64,000 bases of DNA, taken from Gymnodinialimonas phycosphaerae. GTDB lineage: Bacteria > Pseudomonadota > Alphaproteobacteria > Rhodobacterales > Rhodobacteraceae. Positions 36,886-45,065 of this stretch are shown in pieces. The DNA is taken from NCBI RefSeq assembly GCF_019195455.1, contig NZ_JAIMBW010000001.1:372001-436000 (forward strand). The letters run 5' to 3'. Positions within the stretch are counted from its first letter, which is position 1. Every line of letters starts with the position of its first letter. Position numbers and translations under genes: made by a program. Under the pieces are notes generated by a model, which saw only the letters and a list, made by a program, of their open reading frames with translations, was not told where the DNA came from and made no database searches.

Positions 36886-37500
36886 ATGCGACCCCAAACA
36901 CAAACCGCCCAAGGCGCGGGGCTTCTTTACGCCCTGACCGCAAGCGCGACGCTGGCCTGTCCCACCGCCGCCGATCTTGACGGCGGGGGCATTCGCTTCA
37001 TCGGCGCGGACGGGGCCGATGAGGTTCACCGCCGTCTCGACGCCGAACGGATCGAGATCGACTATGTGGTCGAAAACCAGCCGACGAGCCGCTCGATCCT
37101 CGCCCATGGGGTCTATATCGTCTGGTACGGCGACATCGACGGGGTGGGGGCGATTGTGCCCGGTTCGGGCGGGGTGTTCGCCCGCCCTGACAAGTTCTCG
37201 ACGCTGCCGATGCCAGCGCCGGGCCTCGCGTGGGAAGGGGGCTATATGTTCACCGATGCGACCGGCAGTTATGGCGAGTCCGGCGCTTTGACGGTGGAGG
37301 TTGCCACGACGTGGACTTTGGGCACCTGTGCCCTGACGGCGCTACCGGCGACCATGGTCGTCTCAGGTGTTGATGGGCCGCTTTATACGGAGGAAATGAT
37401 GTATCTGCCTGATCTTGGGACGGCGGTTCTGGTGGCTGTCACCGACACCGCAGGGCCGACGACTTACGAAGACGTCGCGGTGCGCGCAGAGGCGAATTGA
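36886..37500 (+). CDS. Hypothetical secreted protein downstream of ureC
   Basis: The protein has 204 aa. The N-terminus (about residues 10-27, ending ATLACPTA) resembles a signal peptide. The rest is beta-rich with acidic and Gly-rich turns. Two Cys lie far apart (about C24 and C148). GGAGAG lies about 8 nt before the ATG. It is in the urease locus between ureC and ureE, 191 nt after ureC. No family is recognised. Confidence 0.6.
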   Translation: MRPQTQTAQGAGLLYALTASATLACPTAADLDGGGIRFIGADGADEVHRRLDAERIEIDYVVENQPTSRSILAHGVYIVWYGDIDGVGAIVPGSGGVFARPDKFSTLPMPAPGLAWEGGYMFTDATGSYGESGALTVEVATTWTLGTCALTALPATMVVSGVDGPLYTEEMMYLPDLGTAVLVAVTDTAGPTTYEDVAVRAEAN

Positions 37501-37650
37501 CCTGTGGGGCGGCGCAACGTGCGCGGGACGCTTGGGATGTGGCATTGCGCAAGGCGCAAGGCGGGGTTGTGGAATTGGCAGGCGTAGGTCTGATTTGCTG
37601 ACCTATATTGGAGGTAATCAGCAGGACCCACAGCCGAAGGAGCCATTCAG

Positions 37651-37872
37651 ATGGCCGTATTTTCCACCAACGTCTTCTCGACCTCCGCCGCCGTCAAACC
37701 CCAGGGTCGCACGTGGTTCGCACGCCTCGACACGCTGTTCACGGAAATCGCCAAGGCGCGCACCTGCGCACAGGAGATCGAGCATCTGTCGGCCCTGAGT
37801 GACGCGCAACTGGAGGCCCGCGGGCTGACCCGCCAAACGCTCGTACGCCATGCAGCGCGTGCCTATCTTTAG
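37651..37872 (+). CDS. DUF1127-like small protein
   Basis: The 73-aa protein carries the C-terminal pattern of the family: IEHLSALSDAQLEARGLTRQTLVRHAARAYL-type, with the LSDxxLxxxGLTR core. DUF1127 proteins are short Arg-rich regulators; some bind RNA and affect phosphate, sRNA or stress responses in alphaproteobacteria. AAGGAG precedes the ATG. It is followed by its own terminator, so it is a separate unit that splits the urease locus before ureE. Confidence 0.75.
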   Translation: MAVFSTNVFSTSAAVKPQGRTWFARLDTLFTEIAKARTCAQEIEHLSALSDAQLEARGLTRQTLVRHAARAYL

Positions 37873-37896
37873 GGCATTTTGCCTATCTTTCATGCA

Positions 37897-37935
37897 AAAG
37901 CCCCGTCTGGCCCTTCGGTCCGGCGGGGCTTTTTG
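37897..37935 (+). terminator. Rho-independent terminator after the DUF1127-like gene
   Basis: An AAAGCCCCG / CGGGGCTTT stem with an inner GGCCC-TTC-GGTCC-like stem is followed by TTTTT. It lies 24 nt after the stop. ureE-F-G beyond it therefore need either readthrough or their own promoter. Confidence 0.88.
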
Positions 37936-38013
37936 TGTCTGGGGCCGGGCCAGGGATTGTGACCCGGTGGCACGCAGGTTTTGGTCACGCCGAAGCGGCG
38001 TGGAGGGCGAGAC

Positions 38014-38523
38014 TTGGGATTTGGTACGGCCGGAGAAGTGGTGCGGGCGGGCACATGGCAGGGTGAAGCTGTTGCGCGGGTCGTGCTGGACTATGAAGGC
38101 AGGTTCCTGCGCCGAAAGCGGCTGGCTGTTGAGGGCGGGGGCGACGTGCTGGTTGACCTGCCGCAGACTGTTTCATTGGAGCCGGGCGATGGGTTGCGCG
38201 TAGAAGCGGGCGTGATCGAGGTTGCTGCGGCGGCTGAGCCGCTATTGCGGATCAAGGGCAATCTGGTGCGGCTGGCCTGGCACATCGGCAACCGCCATAC
38301 CCCCTGCGAGGTGGCGGGGGATCATTTGTTGATCCGTGCAGATCACGTATTGGCGAACATGCTGGCGCATCTGGGTGCCGAGGTGGAAGCCATCGACGCG
38401 CCGTTTCGCCCCGAGGGCGGCGCTTACGGGCATGGACGCACCCATGGGCATTCCCATGGCCCCGAAGAGCAATCCCGCGGACATGAGCACGACCATGAAC
38501 ACGAGCATAGGCACGGGCATTGA
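38014..38523 (+). CDS. ureE: Urease accessory protein UreE (nickel chaperone)
   Basis: The 169-aa protein has the UreE N-terminal domain (VTLDYxxRxLRRK type: VVLDYEGRFLRRKRL, VDLPQTVSL), the metal-binding middle domain (GNRHTPCEV, GAEVEAIDAPFRPE), and a His-rich C-terminal tail with 14 His that stores nickel. No ATG exists in the right place. I choose TTG at 38014 because GGAGGG lies 6 nt upstream; a TTG at 37981 is less likely. Its stop overlaps the ureF start. Confidence 0.9.
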   Translation: MGFGTAGEVVRAGTWQGEAVARVVLDYEGRFLRRKRLAVEGGGDVLVDLPQTVSLEPGDGLRVEAGVIEVAAAAEPLLRIKGNLVRLAWHIGNRHTPCEVAGDHLLIRADHVLANMLAHLGAEVEAIDAPFRPEGGAYGHGRTHGHSHGPEEQSRGHEHDHEHEHRHGH

Positions 38524-39158
38524 GCGACTTGGGGCTTTTGCGGCTGAGCCAATGGCTGTCACCGGCCTTTCCGGTCTCGGCCTATGCCTATTCCCATGGC
38601 TTGGAGGCAGAGATTGTTGCGGGCCGTGTCCCTGACGGGGTGGCCGTGGCGGCGTGGATCCGGGGTGTCTTGCGGCGCGGCGCGGGCCGCACCGATGCGA
38701 TCCTGGTGGTGGCGGCCATGGAGGAGGGCGCGGACCTGGAGGGACTGAACGACTGGGCGCGGGCCCTGGTAGGCTCTCGCGAGCGCTGGGAAGAGACCCG
38801 CGACCAGGGCGCGGCACTGGCCGCGACGCTGGCGGCCCTGGGGCAGGGCGATGGCGTGGCACGGGCCTATCCGGTTGCCTTCGGCGCGGCTGCGGCGCGG
38901 CTTGGCGTGGCAAGAGACGTGGTGGTGGCGCATTTTTTGCAAGGGTTCGTGGGAAACCTGGTCTCGGCTGCTGTGCGCTTCGTGCCACTTGGGCAGGCAG
39001 AGGGGCAGATGATCCTGGCGGGGTTGCAGGAGGACGTCGCGAGCTTGGCGCAGGAAGCCTTGGGCTGCGGTTTGGACGACATCGGGCAGGCGGTCTTCGG
39101 AGCCGATCTGGCGGCGATGGAGCATGAGTTGCTGGACGTGCGGATCTTTCGGACGTGA
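38520..39158 (+). CDS. ureF: Urease accessory protein UreF
   Basis: The 212-aa helical protein gates UreG GTPase activity in the maturation complex. Conserved elements are LLRLSQWLSPAFPVSAYAYSHGLE-type at the start and the FLQGFVGNLVSAAVRFVPLGQ segment. It starts with TTG at 38520 inside the ureE stop (TTGA), so ureE and ureF both use TTG codons and are coupled. Confidence 0.93.
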   Translation: MSDLGLLRLSQWLSPAFPVSAYAYSHGLEAEIVAGRVPDGVAVAAWIRGVLRRGAGRTDAILVVAAMEEGADLEGLNDWARALVGSRERWEETRDQGAALAATLAALGQGDGVARAYPVAFGAAAARLGVARDVVVAHFLQGFVGNLVSAAVRFVPLGQAEGQMILAGLQEDVASLAQEALGCGLDDIGQAVFGADLAAMEHELLDVRIFRT

Positions 39159-39180
39159 GCACGTGGGGAGCGTGCGGGAT

Positions 39181-39247
39181 TGAGTTGTATTGGGCAAGAT
39201 GAAGCACGGAGCGGTGCACTGTGGGCCGGGCGCGCGCGCAATTTCAG
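39181..39247 (+). repeat. Dispersed extragenic element, diverged copy between ureF and ureG
   Basis: TGAGTTGTATTGGGCAAGATGAAG resembles the element at 29,450. A tail GGCGCGCGCGCAATTTCAG at 39,230-39,248 is nearly identical to the tail of the element between gap and pgk (4989-5007). It lies in the 106-nt gap before ureG. Confidence 0.45.
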
Positions 39248-39264
39248 GGTGATTGGAGAGAGCA

Positions 39265-39876
39265 ATGGGATCGGTGAATGGGCCTTTGAGGGTTGGGATT
39301 GGCGGGCCGGTGGGCGCGGGAAAGACGACGTTGACGGCGGAAGTGGCGCGGGTCATGGCGCAGAAATACTCGGTCGCGGTGATCACCAACGATATCTACA
39401 CGTCGGAGGATGCGGAGTTCCTGTTGCGCGCGCAGGTCTTGCCCGCCGAGCGCATCAAGGGCGTCGAGACAGGAGGCTGCCCGCACACCGCGATCCGGGA
39501 AGATGCCTCGATCAACCTCGCGGCGGTGGCGGCGTTTCGCAAGAGCCTGCCGGATCTCGATGTGATCTTCATCGAGAGTGGCGGGGACAATCTGGCGGCG
39601 ACCTTTTCGCCGGAACTGGCGGATCTTACGATCTACGTGATCGACACCGCGGCGGGCCAGGACATCCCGCGCAAGAAGGGACCGGGGCTGACGCGCTCGG
39701 ACCTTCTGATCGTCAACAAGGTCGACCTGGCGCCCCATGTGGGGGTGGACCTGGCGCAGTTGGAGGCCGACACACAGGTCGCGCGCGGCAGCCGACCCTA
39801 TGTGATGGCTAGCCTGAGGGACGCGCGGGGCGTTGCAGAGATCGTGGCATTTATCGAGGACGCGGGCGGGCTTTAG
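39265..39876 (+). CDS. ureG: Urease accessory GTPase UreG
   Basis: UreG is a SIMIBI-class GTPase that delivers nickel to urease. The protein has 203 aa. The P-loop is GGPVGAGKT (13-21), the nickel-binding CPH motif is C72-P73-H74, ESGGDNL follows, and the base-specificity motif is NKVD. GGAGAG lies 4 nt before the ATG at 39265. Its last 26 nt overlap the end of the convergent gene at 39851. Confidence 0.97.
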   Translation: MGSVNGPLRVGIGGPVGAGKTTLTAEVARVMAQKYSVAVITNDIYTSEDAEFLLRAQVLPAERIKGVETGGCPHTAIREDASINLAAVAAFRKSLPDLDVIFIESGGDNLAATFSPELADLTIYVIDTAAGQDIPRKKGPGLTRSDLLIVNKVDLAPHVGVDLAQLEADTQVARGSRPYVMASLRDARGVAEIVAFIEDAGGL

Positions 39877-40735
39877 GGCGCTGTGATCCCGTCGTTGTGA
39901 TCCTTGCGGCGCGCTCCGGGTGACCGGATGTCTCGGCGGCTTTGGCAAGGCGGGCCAGGTAGCCGTGATCACGGCGCAGGATCGGGCGCAGGACCTTTCG
40001 GGTTGTTTGCGCTGTGAGCGTGTCTGCCGCCAAGTGGCGGGTCAGCGGCACGAGCACTTCGCCGCGCGCGACGGCGCGGTCGAGGGCCGGGCCGGTGTGA
40101 GGCAGGGCGATGCGCGTGGTGCCGGGCGCGCGGAAAAGGGCGGCCTGGGCGGCCTCGGGGGCGCGGGCGGGATCAAAGAGAATCGTGGTGGTGGCAGCAC
40201 TTTGCAGCGCCTCGGGCCCCAGCGGCGGTGGGGTGTCGGGATCGCTGGCGCGATCATCGGTGAAACGCCGCTCGAACGGGGCGTGGGTGGCGCTGATTGC
40301 GGCGGCAGGGCGCGAGAGAAGAACCCGCGCGCCGGGCACATGACGGGCTGCGCGCGCGGCGGCATGGCCGCAATCGGGACCCGTTGCGAGGATCAGCACC
40401 TGCGCATAGCTGTCGAAAAAACCCTCTTTGGCGAGGGTTTGCAACAAATCCTCGACCCCCGCGTCCCGAAACCATGTTCGGTCGATTGACAGGATCGACA
40501 GAAGAGATACTTCCAGCGCGCGCACGCAATCGAAGCCAAGCGGCAAGCCTGCGTCGCCTTGATCCCAGGTCCGATCCGCGCGGTCGAAGCTGAGCACCAG
40601 CGTATCGCCTTCATCCACAAACAGCGCCATGTGGCGCGCGGAAAGGCGGTCGAAAAACCCGTGATCGGCCCCGATGCGCCCAAGATGGCGCAGCCAGGCG
40701 TGGCGGGGATCTGTGGGGGCGAGGGTATCGGGCAT
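39851..40735 (-). CDS. Uncharacterised 294-aa protein
   Basis: The N-terminal part contains [17 protein letters not shown] and [16 protein letters not shown]. The middle has a Rossmann-like segment ([24 protein letters not shown]). The tail is rich in Arg and Lys. Similar proteins in the group are sometimes labelled phosphoadenosine phosphosulfate reductase, but the ECGLH-type catalytic motif is absent, so I do not support that name. Start ATG at 40735. It overlaps ureG by 26 nt and is divergent from the MoxR gene. Confidence 0.65.
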   Translation of the reverse strand: MPDTLAPTDPRHAWLRHLGRIGADHGFFDRLSARHMALFVDEGDTLVLSFDRADRTWDQGDAGLPLGFDCVRALEVSLLSILSIDRTWFRDAGVEDLLQTLAKEGFFDSYAQVLILATGPDCGHAAARAARHVPGARVLLSRPAAAISATHAPFERRFTDDRASDPDTPPPLGPEALQSAATTTILFDPARAPEAAQAALFRAPGTTRIALPHTGPALDRAVARGEVLVPLTRHLAADTLTAQTTRKVLRPILRRDHGYLARLAKAAETSGHPERAARITTTGSQRPKARPRPR

Positions 40736-40968
40736 GGCGGCGAACTCGGGAACTGAAGTAAGGGTGCACGTGGCGACTGTGCCACGCGGACTGCTATCGG
40801 GAAAGACTGTGGCGGGGATGCGAAAGACGCCGGGCAATTCCGTGGGAAATGGTGAATTTTTGGTTAACAGCCGTTGGTCAAAGGTTCGTTGCAAGAGGGG
40901 CTATCGAGAGGCTGTGGCTTGACCCCGGCGCTCTGCGGGGCCTTGATGGGCGAAAGAGCGGAGGTGAC

Positions 40969-41874
40969 ATGGCAGCGTTTCAATCCATCGATGATGTGCA
41001 AGAGGCCCTGGCGGCGGAGGGCTACGTTTGTGGTCGCGCCCTGGCGACGGTCGTGTTTCTGGCGCTGACACTGGGACGGCCCCTGTTTCTTGAAGGGGAG
41101 GCCGGCACCGGAAAGACAGAAATCGCCAAGGCGATCTCGGCGGCTTTGGGTCGGCGCCTGATCCGGTTGCAATGCTACGAAGGGCTGGACGCCTCCAGCG
41201 CCGTCTACGAATGGAATTTCGCGGCACAGATGATTGCGATCCGCACGGCGGAAGCGGAGGGCAATGCCGACAAAGAGCTACTGCAGGCGGAATTGTTTTC
41301 CGCCGACTACCTGATCGAGCGTCCCTTGCTGCAAGCCATGCGGCCCGACCCGGCAGGCGCGCCGGTGCTGCTGATCGACGAGATCGACCGCACGGACGAG
41401 CCGTTCGAAGCGTTTCTTCTGGAGGCGCTGAGCGATTTTCAGGTCACGATACCCGAGTTGGGCACGATCAAGGCGCCGGAGCCACCGATCGTGATTCTGA
41501 CGTCCAACCGCACGCGCGAGGTCCATGACGCATTGAAGCGACGGTGCCTGTATCATTGGGTCGACTATCCCGACATGGCCCGCGAGATGGAAATCCTGGC
41601 CGCCCGCGTGCCCGAGGCCGCCGAGACCCTCAGCCGCGAGGTCGTGGCGTTCGTGCAACGCCTGCGCACGGAAGATCTGTTCAAGCGCCCCGGCGTGGCC
41701 GAGACGCTGGATTGGGCGAAGTGCCTGTTGGCCCTCGACGTGATCGAGCTTAGCCCCGAAGTGATCGCCGATACGCTGGGGGCGATCCTGAAATACCAGG
41801 ACGACATCCAGAAGTTGCAGGGCTCCGAGGCCAAGCGCATTCTGGACGAGGTGCGCAGCGGCACCCCGGCCTGA
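40969..41874 (+). CDS. coxD: MoxR-family AAA+ ATPase (CoxD-like)
   Basis: The 301-aa ATPase has Walker A GEAGTGKT (43-50), Walker B VLLIDEIDR, sensor 1 LTSNRTRE, and the MoxR feature of a C-terminal helical lid. In Oligotropha, CoxD with the VWA protein CoxE helps build the [CuSMoO2] cluster of CO dehydrogenase. Here coxE lies 1.8 kb downstream behind two secreted-protein genes. GGAGGT lies just 3 nt before the ATG, a short spacing. Confidence 0.9.
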   Translation: MAAFQSIDDVQEALAAEGYVCGRALATVVFLALTLGRPLFLEGEAGTGKTEIAKAISAALGRRLIRLQCYEGLDASSAVYEWNFAAQMIAIRTAEAEGNADKELLQAELFSADYLIERPLLQAMRPDPAGAPVLLIDEIDRTDEPFEAFLLEALSDFQVTIPELGTIKAPEPPIVILTSNRTREVHDALKRRCLYHWVDYPDMAREMEILAARVPEAAETLSREVVAFVQRLRTEDLFKRPGVAETLDWAKCLLALDVIELSPEVIADTLGAILKYQDDIQKLQGSEAKRILDEVRSGTPA

Positions 41875-42030
41875 GACGCAAAAAGCGCAGCCGAGCTCAC
41901 GGACCAGTCCCGCAAGGCACAGGGTCTTCTGGTTTTTTGACAATTCCTGCCGCACGGAAGTGACACAGATCAATTTTGCTCCAGACGCCTGACCTATGCT
42001 TGAGCAATAGCAACGGAAAGGAGTCCGATC

Positions 42031-42444
42031 ATGCGACACCAATTGAAGATTTCCGGTCTGGCGGCCGTCTTGGCTTTGCTCGCAGCGCCGATAATGGCGG
42101 ATACGGTGGGGGTCAGTCGATGCGACCAAGAGGCCGATGGCGTATTCCGCCCGGGCCTTCTGACCGTCGAGGCGGACGGCACGCGTACCTTTCATTCTCT
42201 CGGTGAAAACGGCCTGACAGAGGACATCGTCTTCAACAGGGCTGCGGCGATGGAATGGATCGCGGCGCAGGGCATCTACCCCGATGGCACCGTTTTCAAC
42301 AACTATTCGGGGTACGTTTGCGGTCTTCCATGTGAGGAGTGTGAAGAACCGGCCGAGGAGACACAGATTGAAGATCCCGAGGAACCCGAGCCGGAGGAGC
42401 CGGAAACCGAGGATCCGCAGATTGAACCGACGGACGATGTGTGA
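42031..42444 (+). CDS. Secreted acidic protein with Pro/Glu-rich tail
   Basis: The 137-aa precursor has a signal peptide (MRHQLKISGLAAVLALLAAPIMA). The mature core is about 75 aa with C31 near the start and a CGLPCEEC cluster near residue 100. The last 30 residues are almost all Glu, Pro, Asp and Thr. AAAGGAG lies 7 nt before the ATG. It sits between coxD and coxE. No family is recognised; the acidic tail suggests cation binding or an extended periplasmic linker. Confidence 0.7.
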   Translation: MRHQLKISGLAAVLALLAAPIMADTVGVSRCDQEADGVFRPGLLTVEADGTRTFHSLGENGLTEDIVFNRAAAMEWIAAQGIYPDGTVFNNYSGYVCGLPCEECEEPAEETQIEDPEEPEPEEPETEDPQIEPTDDV

Positions 42445-42621
42445 ACCGAGGTTCATGAGATCGACCTGATGGACTGACACCCTGCCAAGATGGGCGCCGA
42501 CGCGGACACATTGGTTCTTGTCGGTGCCCCCCATGATCGTCCCCCACGCACGTTTCCTTTGACTCGCGTCGCGCTAGCGCGGTTAATCGCAGGAATAACG
42601 CTGCAAACAGGGACACCAATT

Positions 42622-43593
42622 ATGCGACTGAGTTTTATAAAATTTGTCATTGTAGCCTCGTGCCTTTCCGTTGGCGGATGGGCACAGGATGCGAGCGCGC
42701 AAGGGTTGCGCAATCCGTGCCCGGCGGCATGGGCAGGGGACGGCGATTGTGATGAACCCAACGGCTTGAACCTCTGCGCCTGGGGCACCGATCCGATCGA
42801 CTGCTCCAATCCCAACGCCAACTATGGCGCGGGTGCGGGTTTTTCCGCCGGAGCCTATGTCGCGCAAACCCCGGCGCCGGTGCCGGTCCCCATCCCACAG
42901 CCGATCCCGCAACCGGTTCCGGCGGCCTGTCCCTACACCAACGATGGTGACTGCGATGAACCCAACGGCCTGAACCTTTGTGAATGGGGCTCGGATCGGA
43001 ATGATTGCTCCAACCCGAATTCCAACTACGGCTCGGGCGCGGGGTATTTCGCCGGGATCTATGCCAACGGCCAGCAGCCGACACCGACACCACAACCAGT
43101 TCCGCAACCGGTGCCTGGTGGCGGCGCCATGACTGCCGTCAGCCCCGGGGCTTTCGTGCACGGCGGGGGCGGCGGCTATTCCGGTTGCCCCAACTACACC
43201 ATCGGGCGTACGGCGTTCGGGCAGGCCACGATGTATGCGGGCCAGGGCAGCTACCGGGTGCCCCGGATCACCGCGGGCGGGCGCTTTCCGTTGACCAACT
43301 GCTTCCCCGGCACCGGTTGGCGTGGCTACACGATCACCCGGCCTGACTTCCGCTTCTTCTATCAAGGCGTGTCGAGCACCAACCGTCTGACGTTCCAACT
43401 GACATCAAACCGGGTGGACACGGTCCTGTTGATCAACACGCCCGACGGCCAGTGGTTCTTCAACGACGACAGCAACGGCACGTTCAATTCGACGCTGACG
43501 TTCTCTCCGGTATTGCAGGGCCAGTATGATATCTGGGCGGGCGCCTACAACAACTCGTCGAACAACCCGGCGGAGTTGTGGATCTACGAATAA
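42622..43593 (+). CDS. Secreted protein with two Cys/Asp-rich repeats and Pro-rich linkers
   Basis: The 323-aa precursor has a signal peptide (cleavage about 26). Two near-identical units follow, each with DGDCDEPNGLNLC and W-G-(T/S)-D-x-x-DCSNPN (about 33-64 and 103-133), resembling Notch/LNR-like calcium-binding repeats. PVP/QP-rich linkers separate them. The C-terminal half (about 170-323) is a beta domain with NRLTFQLTSNRVDTVLLI and ends WIYE, similar to bacterial pre-peptidase-like domains. Probably surface-exposed. It ends at a strong terminator. Confidence 0.75.
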   Translation: MRLSFIKFVIVASCLSVGGWAQDASAQGLRNPCPAAWAGDGDCDEPNGLNLCAWGTDPIDCSNPNANYGAGAGFSAGAYVAQTPAPVPVPIPQPIPQPVPAACPYTNDGDCDEPNGLNLCEWGSDRNDCSNPNSNYGSGAGYFAGIYANGQQPTPTPQPVPQPVPGGGAMTAVSPGAFVHGGGGGYSGCPNYTIGRTAFGQATMYAGQGSYRVPRITAGGRFPLTNCFPGTGWRGYTITRPDFRFFYQGVSSTNRLTFQLTSNRVDTVLLINTPDGQWFFNDDSNGTFNSTLTFSPVLQGQYDIWAGAYNNSSNNPAELWIYE

Positions 43594-43599
43594 GCGATG

Positions 43600-43648
43600 C
43601 TCTCTGTGCGCTAAAGCTTCGCTACTTGAGCGCGAGGTCCTTTCTGAG
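43600..43648. repeat. Diverged single copy of the 43-bp hairpin repeat
   Basis: This segment contains GCGCTA...GCTACTTGAGCGCG and CCTTTCTG in the same order as the reverse complement of the tandem 43-bp units at 7458-7621. GCTACTTGAGCGCG is an exact 14-nt match. The inner stem is shorter. It shows that the unit is a dispersed family, not only a local duplication. Confidence 0.7.
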
Positions 43649-43655
43649 GCTTTCT

Positions 43656-43691
43656 CGCCCCCGGTCTTGACGTCGAGGCCGGGGGCGTTTT
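43656..43691 (+). terminator. Rho-independent terminator before coxE
   Basis: A 9-bp stem CGCCCCCGG / CCGGGGGCG is followed by TTTTCT, 63 nt after the preceding stop. It separates the secreted-protein gene from coxE. Confidence 0.85.
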
Positions 43692-43703
43692 CTGTTCAGT
43701 ACC

Positions 43704-44960
43704 ATGGAACACGCCCCCCTCGAGCTGCCCGAAAACCCGCAACTGACCCGCAACATCACCCATTTCGCCCGTGCGCTGCGGGTGGCAGGGCTGCCTGCGG
43801 GGCCGGGGCGGGTGGCCGATGCGATTTCGGCCGTTGCCGCCGTAGGGTTCAGCGAGAAGGCAGAGTTCTACTACACCCTGCGCGCCTGTTTCACCGCCCG
43901 GCCCGAGCATCGGGCGATTTATGATCAGGTGTTCCGGCTCTATTGGCGCGATCCGCAGTATCTGGAACACATGATGTCAATGCTGACGCCTGCCGTACGC
44001 GGCGTGGCGGCAGAACGGCAGTTGAAAGCGGGCGAAAAGCGCGCCGCCGAGGCCCTGTTGCACGGGGTGGAGCGCGATGCACCGGATCTTCCTGAGGGTG
44101 AGGCGGGCACGGAGATCGAGGTTGATGCGACCCTGACGATGTCCCGCGAAGAGCGGCTGAAAACGCTCGATTTCGAGCAGATGTCCGTGGCCGAGATGGC
44201 AGAGGCCAAGCGGCTGATCGCACAGATGACGTTGTCTGTGCCGCCCCTGGTGTCGCGGCGGACCGTGGCCTCGGTGCAGGGCGCGCAGGCCGATTGGCGG
44301 CGCACGATGCGGATCGCGATGCGGCGTGGGGGGGATGTGGTGGAATTCGCCCGCAAGTCCCGGCGGGAGCGTTGGCCGTCACTGGTGGCGCTGTGCGATA
44401 TTTCCGGCTCGATGAGCAGCTATTCCCGCGCGGTGCTGCATTTCCTCCATGCGGTGTCGAACCAGAAGGGCGCGGGATGGGCCGAGGTCCATGCGTTCAC
44501 TTTTGGCACGCGGCTGACCAACATCACGCGCCACATGGGCGCGCGAGACGTCGACGCAGCGCTGACCGCCGCCGGGGCCGAGGCGCAGGATTGGGAAGGC
44601 GGCACGCGGATCGGGGCCTGTCTGGAAAGCTTCAACCGCGACTGGAGCCGCCGCGTCCTGGGGCGCGGCGCGGTGGTGTTGCTGATCACCGACGGGCTGG
44701 ATCGGGACGAGCCGGAGCGGCTGGAGGCGGCAATGGAGCGGCTGTCGCTGTCCTCGCGCCGGGTGATCTGGGTCAATCCGTTGTTGCGCTGGGACGGTTT
44801 CGCGCCGAAAGCGGCCGGTATTCGCGCGATGTTGCCCCATGTGGGCAGCTTCCGGGCGGGGCACAACATCGCGGCTTTGGCGGGATTGGCCGAAGCCGTG
44901 GCCCGGCCCGATGATCCGGGAGAGAAGGCGCGGCTGATGGCAGCGTTGCGCGCGGGGTGA
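43704..44960 (+). CDS. coxE: VWA-domain protein CoxE
   Basis: The 418-aa protein has an N-terminal helical region (about 1-200) and a von Willebrand A domain from about 220 with the MIDAS motif DISGSMS. It pairs with MoxR/CoxD ATPases as a chaperone for cofactor insertion into molybdenum hydroxylases. The ATG at 43704 lies 13 nt after a terminator and has no obvious ribosome site, so its promoter may overlap the terminator or it depends on readthrough. Confidence 0.9.
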   Translation: MEHAPLELPENPQLTRNITHFARALRVAGLPAGPGRVADAISAVAAVGFSEKAEFYYTLRACFTARPEHRAIYDQVFRLYWRDPQYLEHMMSMLTPAVRGVAAERQLKAGEKRAAEALLHGVERDAPDLPEGEAGTEIEVDATLTMSREERLKTLDFEQMSVAEMAEAKRLIAQMTLSVPPLVSRRTVASVQGAQADWRRTMRIAMRRGGDVVEFARKSRRERWPSLVALCDISGSMSSYSRAVLHFLHAVSNQKGAGWAEVHAFTFGTRLTNITRHMGARDVDAALTAAGAEAQDWEGGTRIGACLESFNRDWSRRVLGRGAVVLLITDGLDRDEPERLEAAMERLSLSSRRVIWVNPLLRWDGFAPKAAGIRAMLPHVGSFRAGHNIAALAGLAEAVARPDDPGEKARLMAALRAG

Positions 44961-44964
44961 ATTC

Positions 44965-45016
44965 CTGGGGCTCTGCCCCAGACCCCGGCATTTTCGGTGA
45001 ACAAAGATGGGGCGGG
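44965..45016 (+). repeat. Dispersed extragenic element between coxE and the XdhC-type gene
   Basis: A hairpin CTGGGGC-TCT-GCCCCAG (44965-44981) is followed by ACCCCGGCATTTTCGGTGAA, then CAAAGATGGGGCGGG. The layout matches the copy between coxL and coxM at 50,157-50,211. Confidence 0.55.
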
Positions 45017-45065
45017 TTGCGCGCAGGTGTCGGGCCGCTAGGCTGATGTGAGGGAGGCGCTTTTG

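Noticed and set aside
39851-40735. PAPS reductase annotation for the 294-aa protein
   Set aside because: It lacks the PP-loop and the ECG(I/L)H catalytic motif that the true cysH at 54928-55641 has.
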